A stretch of DNA of 37,271 nucleotides, from contig CAUYTY010000187.1 of the NCBI GenBank assembly GCA_963575655.1, positions 1 to 37,271 of the forward strand, given 5' to 3'. Below are positions 35,234 to 37,271 of the stretch, piece after piece. The number at the start of each line of letters is the position of its first letter. Positions within the stretch are counted from its first letter, which is position 1. The position numbers and the translations under genes are program-made. Below the pieces are notes generated by a model. The model made no database searches, was not told the origin of the DNA, and worked only from the letters and a program-made list of their open reading frames with translations. Origin of the DNA: Gammaproteobacteria bacterium (GTDB lineage Bacteria; Pseudomonadota; Gammaproteobacteria; CAIRSR01).

Positions 35234-36148
35234 ATGATAAAACAACGCACGTTGAAGAACGTGATCCGGGCCACCGGGGTTGGACTGCACACAGGGAACA
35301 AGGTTTACATGACCTTGCGCCCTGCGGCAGCAGATACGGGTATCGTCTTTCGGCGTGTCGATCTGGATGTCCCCGTCGAGATTCCGGCACGCAGTGAGTA
35401 TGTTGGTGATGCCCGATTATCCACCACCCTAGTGAGGGGTGATGTCCGCATCTCGACCGTAGAACATCTGCTGTCGGCGATGGCGGGATTGGGGATCGAT
35501 AATGCCTATATCGATCTCAGTGCCCCGGAGGTGCCCATCATGGATGGGAGCGCGGGTCCCTTCGTATTTCTCATCCAGTCGGCAGGGATTGAGGAGCAGA
35601 ATCGTTCGAAACGCTTTATCCGAATTAAGCATCCGGTTCAGATTAAGGAAGGGGATAAGTGGGTTCGTTTCGAACCCTACGATGGTTTTAAGGTCTCCTT
35701 CACTATCGACTTCGACCATCCAGCCTTTAAAGGGCGTCATCAGGAAGCGACCCTGGATTTTTCCACTACCTCTTTTGTCAAGGAGGTGAGTCGTGCCCGC
35801 ACTTTTGGCTTTATGCGTGATATCGAACGCTTGCGGGAGAATAACCTCGCTTTGGGAGGCAGTCTTGATAACGCCATCGTCGTGGACGATTACCGCGTCC
35901 TTAACGAAGATGGATTGCGCTATGAAGACGAATTCGTCAAGCACAAGGTTCTGGATGCGGTTGGTGACCTTTACCTCCTTGGTCACAGTCTGATCGGATC
36001 TTTCTGTGGCTACAAATCCGGCCACGCCCTGAATAATCGGTTATTACGGGCGCTGATTGCGGACATCCGAGCCTGGGAAATTGTTACCTTTGATGATGAT
36101 TCCCACCAGCAGGTCCCGCCAGTTTTTCTCCGGCCTGCCTTTGGTTGA
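35234..36148 (+). CDS. lpxC: UDP-3-O-acyl-N-acetylglucosamine deacetylase LpxC
   Basis: A 304-residue zinc deacetylase, first committed step of lipid A synthesis. Seen: [10 protein letters not shown], the zinc-ligand region [48 protein letters not shown] and [14 protein letters not shown], where His and Asp are the remaining zinc ligands, plus [18 protein letters not shown] precedes the ATG by 5 bases. Its presence establishes a lipid A-bearing outer membrane. It closes the dcw cluster as in E. coli. Confidence 0.98.
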   Translation: MIKQRTLKNVIRATGVGLHTGNKVYMTLRPAAADTGIVFRRVDLDVPVEIPARSEYVGDARLSTTLVRGDVRISTVEHLLSAMAGLGIDNAYIDLSAPEVPIMDGSAGPFVFLIQSAGIEEQNRSKRFIRIKHPVQIKEGDKWVRFEPYDGFKVSFTIDFDHPAFKGRHQEATLDFSTTSFVKEVSRARTFGFMRDIERLRENNLALGGSLDNAIVVDDYRVLNEDGLRYEDEFVKHKVLDAVGDLYLLGHSLIGSFCGYKSGHALNNRLLRALIADIRAWEIVTFDDDSHQQVPPVFLRPAFG

Positions 36149-36176
36149 GAGCGTGAGATTTTCGGGGTTAGGCATC

Positions 36177-36254
36177 GGCCCCAAAGGAAAACGACGAAAA
36201 GATTTTTCTTTTGAGCGCAAAAGAGAGATCCTTTCGTCGTTTTTCTTTGGGGCC
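36177..36254. terminator. Long 24-bp-arm hairpin between lpxC and plsY (family C copy 2)
   Basis: The left arm (36177-36201, GGCCCCAAAGGAAAACGACG...) faces the right arm (36231-36254, ...CGTCGTTTTTCTTTGGGGCC) almost perfectly. Inside, CTTTTGAGCGCAAAAG makes a second hairpin. The T-rich right arm and location between convergent genes suggest a bidirectional terminator. The central 34 bases match the post-ftsL hairpin in 28 positions. Confidence 0.75.
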
Positions 36255-36288
36255 TTTGCTAGAAGAGCGACGAGTGGTGTTGGTTCCA

Positions 36289-36882
36289 CTAATGAGGTTG
36301 ATTCTGGCGATCTTTACGGCTGGCGAGCAGGCTGCGGATATTGCTTTGGTGGCGCCAGATCAGAAACATCGTCATGATGAAAGCGGTAGCAACGAGTGGT
36401 GTCGGGACCAACCACCAGGCGTAGAAAGGCGTGAAGAGCGCCGCTATTAGCGCTGCGACGGCTGATATGCGGGTGATAGCAAAGACAGCGAGCCAGGTAG
36501 CCGCAGCCCCCAGACCGAGGAGCGGAGCGAATCCGAGTAACACCCCTAGCGCGGTAGCTACTCCCTTGCCCCCCTTAAAACCGAAAAAGACCGGGTAGAG
36601 GTGACCGAAAAAGGCGGCAAGGGCTACCAGGGCCTGAACCTCGGGTGAGGTCTCTAGGGATCGGGCCAGGATCACCGGTAGCAAACCCTTGAGACTGTCG
36701 CCGAACAGGGTGAGGGCCGCCGCTTTTTTGTTGCCCAGGCGTAAGACGTTGGTGGCACCGGGATTGCCGGAACCCTGAGTGCGCGGGTCAGGTAGTCCCA
36801 TCAGCCGAGAGACAACGATCGCTGTGGCCACTGAGCCGAGCAGGTAGGCAAAAATAACAAGGAGGAAGGTAGTGACGTTCAT
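36289..36882 (-). CDS. plsY: Glycerol-3-phosphate acyltransferase PlsY
   Basis: A 197-residue membrane enzyme using acyl-phosphate to acylate glycerol-3-phosphate, first step of phospholipid synthesis. The ATG at 36882 (MNVTTFLLVIFAYLLGSVATAI) is chosen; the frame extends 28 codons further without family similarity. Seen: SQGSGNPGATNV-type motif as TQGSGNPGATNVLR, then LKGLLPV, FGHLYPVFFGFKGGKGVATALG, and about five membrane helices. It is convergent with lpxC. Confidence 0.96.
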   Translation of the reverse strand: MNVTTFLLVIFAYLLGSVATAIVVSRLMGLPDPRTQGSGNPGATNVLRLGNKKAAALTLFGDSLKGLLPVILARSLETSPEVQALVALAAFFGHLYPVFFGFKGGKGVATALGVLLGFAPLLGLGAAATWLAVFAITRISAVAALIAALFTPFYAWWLVPTPLVATAFIMTMFLIWRHQSNIRSLLASRKDRQNQPH

Positions 36883-37271
36883 GGCGCTATTGGAAACCGA
36901 CCAGCCCCCCGGGGTCAAGCCTTTCCTGCTGGACGAATTCGCCACATGTTTGCTGAGGAACTCCAACTCTACCGAGAGGTATCAACCTACCTAAGCGGGA
37001 CGATCTGCTGGCTATCCAGAGTGGTATCCCAATGCCTTGACGGTGGAAACCATGGACGCCAATAGCGTCACCTGCAATGAAACCCTGATCAACCTATTGA
37101 GCCGCTATTTTCCCGCCGACCTCTACGAATACTTCGGTTTGATCATCATATTCTACGCCAACGAGCCCGCGTAGATACCGTCTTGCCTGTCAATGGGGGG
37201 GGGAAATGTTTAAAATTTTATAGCAAAGCCACCATAAAATGATTACGCATAATTTGCGAAGACTTCCTCGG
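36883..37271. other. Right-edge region with unassigned short frames
   Basis: No gene is confidently recognised. On the plus strand, 36946 onward encodes MFAEELQLYREVSTYL before losing similarity to anything I know, and 36995-37174 encodes a 59-residue frame ending in LINLLSRYFPADLYEYFGL and ANEPA. These may be relics of a decayed gene, or chance frames in the plsY upstream region. Confidence 0.3.

Noticed and set aside
35429-36025. 198-codon minus-strand frame inside lpxC
   Set aside because: Antisense shadow of a fully conserved lpxC; no start signal or family motifs.

Overview
The window reads as a chromosomal segment of a gammaproteobacterium. Evidence is the smg-dprA-lysM block next to def, and a complete dcw cell-wall/division cluster in canonical gammaproteobacterial order ending in ftsA-ftsZ-lpxC, with MurE of the meso-diaminopimelate type. 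Core genes are moderately GC-rich. Unusually many small inverted-repeat elements and IS remnants sit between them, as seen in repeat-rich environmental (for example sulfur-oxidising) gammaproteobacteria. Genus-level assignment is not possible from the sequence alone.

Left arm (1-3761): minus-strand lysM-dprA-smg operon, divergent from def (peptide deformylase, here without fmt). Accessory arm (3762-11870): a ZorA/ZorB-like ion-driven motor pair with no recognisable Zorya effector genes; a MITE directly after zorB; a convergent CorA-like gene; then an IscB locus consisting of an omega-RNA (HEARO) region and an RNA-guided HNH/RuvC nuclease gene. The 3' end of iscB is cut off by an IS630-family element with clear 25-bp terminal inverted repeats and TA target duplication. 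A decayed transposase tail and a nest of three MITEs follow, then uvrB.

Right arm (13910-36882): the dcw cluster mraZ-rsmH-ftsL-ftsI-murE-murF-mraY-murD-ftsW-murG-murC-murB-ddl-ftsQ-ftsA-ftsZ-lpxC, with plsY convergent at the end. It begins with a textbook promoter overlapping three 10-bp-spaced TGGG boxes, the operator of MraZ. Encoded functions run from Mur ligase steps (murE, murF, murD, murC), through lipid I/II synthesis (mraY, murG), to septal synthesis and the divisome (ftsL, ftsI, ftsW, ftsQ, ftsA, ftsZ). lpxC and plsY link to lipid A and phospholipid synthesis. The order is intact but gaps between genes carry insertions: a repeat family with TAACCCAAGTTGCCACCT ends (ftsL/ftsI, murF/mraY, murD/ftsW and upstream of mraZ), a broken Rpn/DUF4351-type gene between murD and ftsW, and a second, stand-alone omega-RNA between ftsQ and ftsA.

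The most unusual feature is this orphan omega-RNA at about 31883-32105. It shares a conserved hairpin block, including compensatory base-pair changes, with the omega-RNA of the iscB locus 23 kb away, but has no nuclease gene after it. What follows is a short coding relic resembling the end of a formylglycine-generating-enzyme-like fold, and then a good promoter for ftsA.
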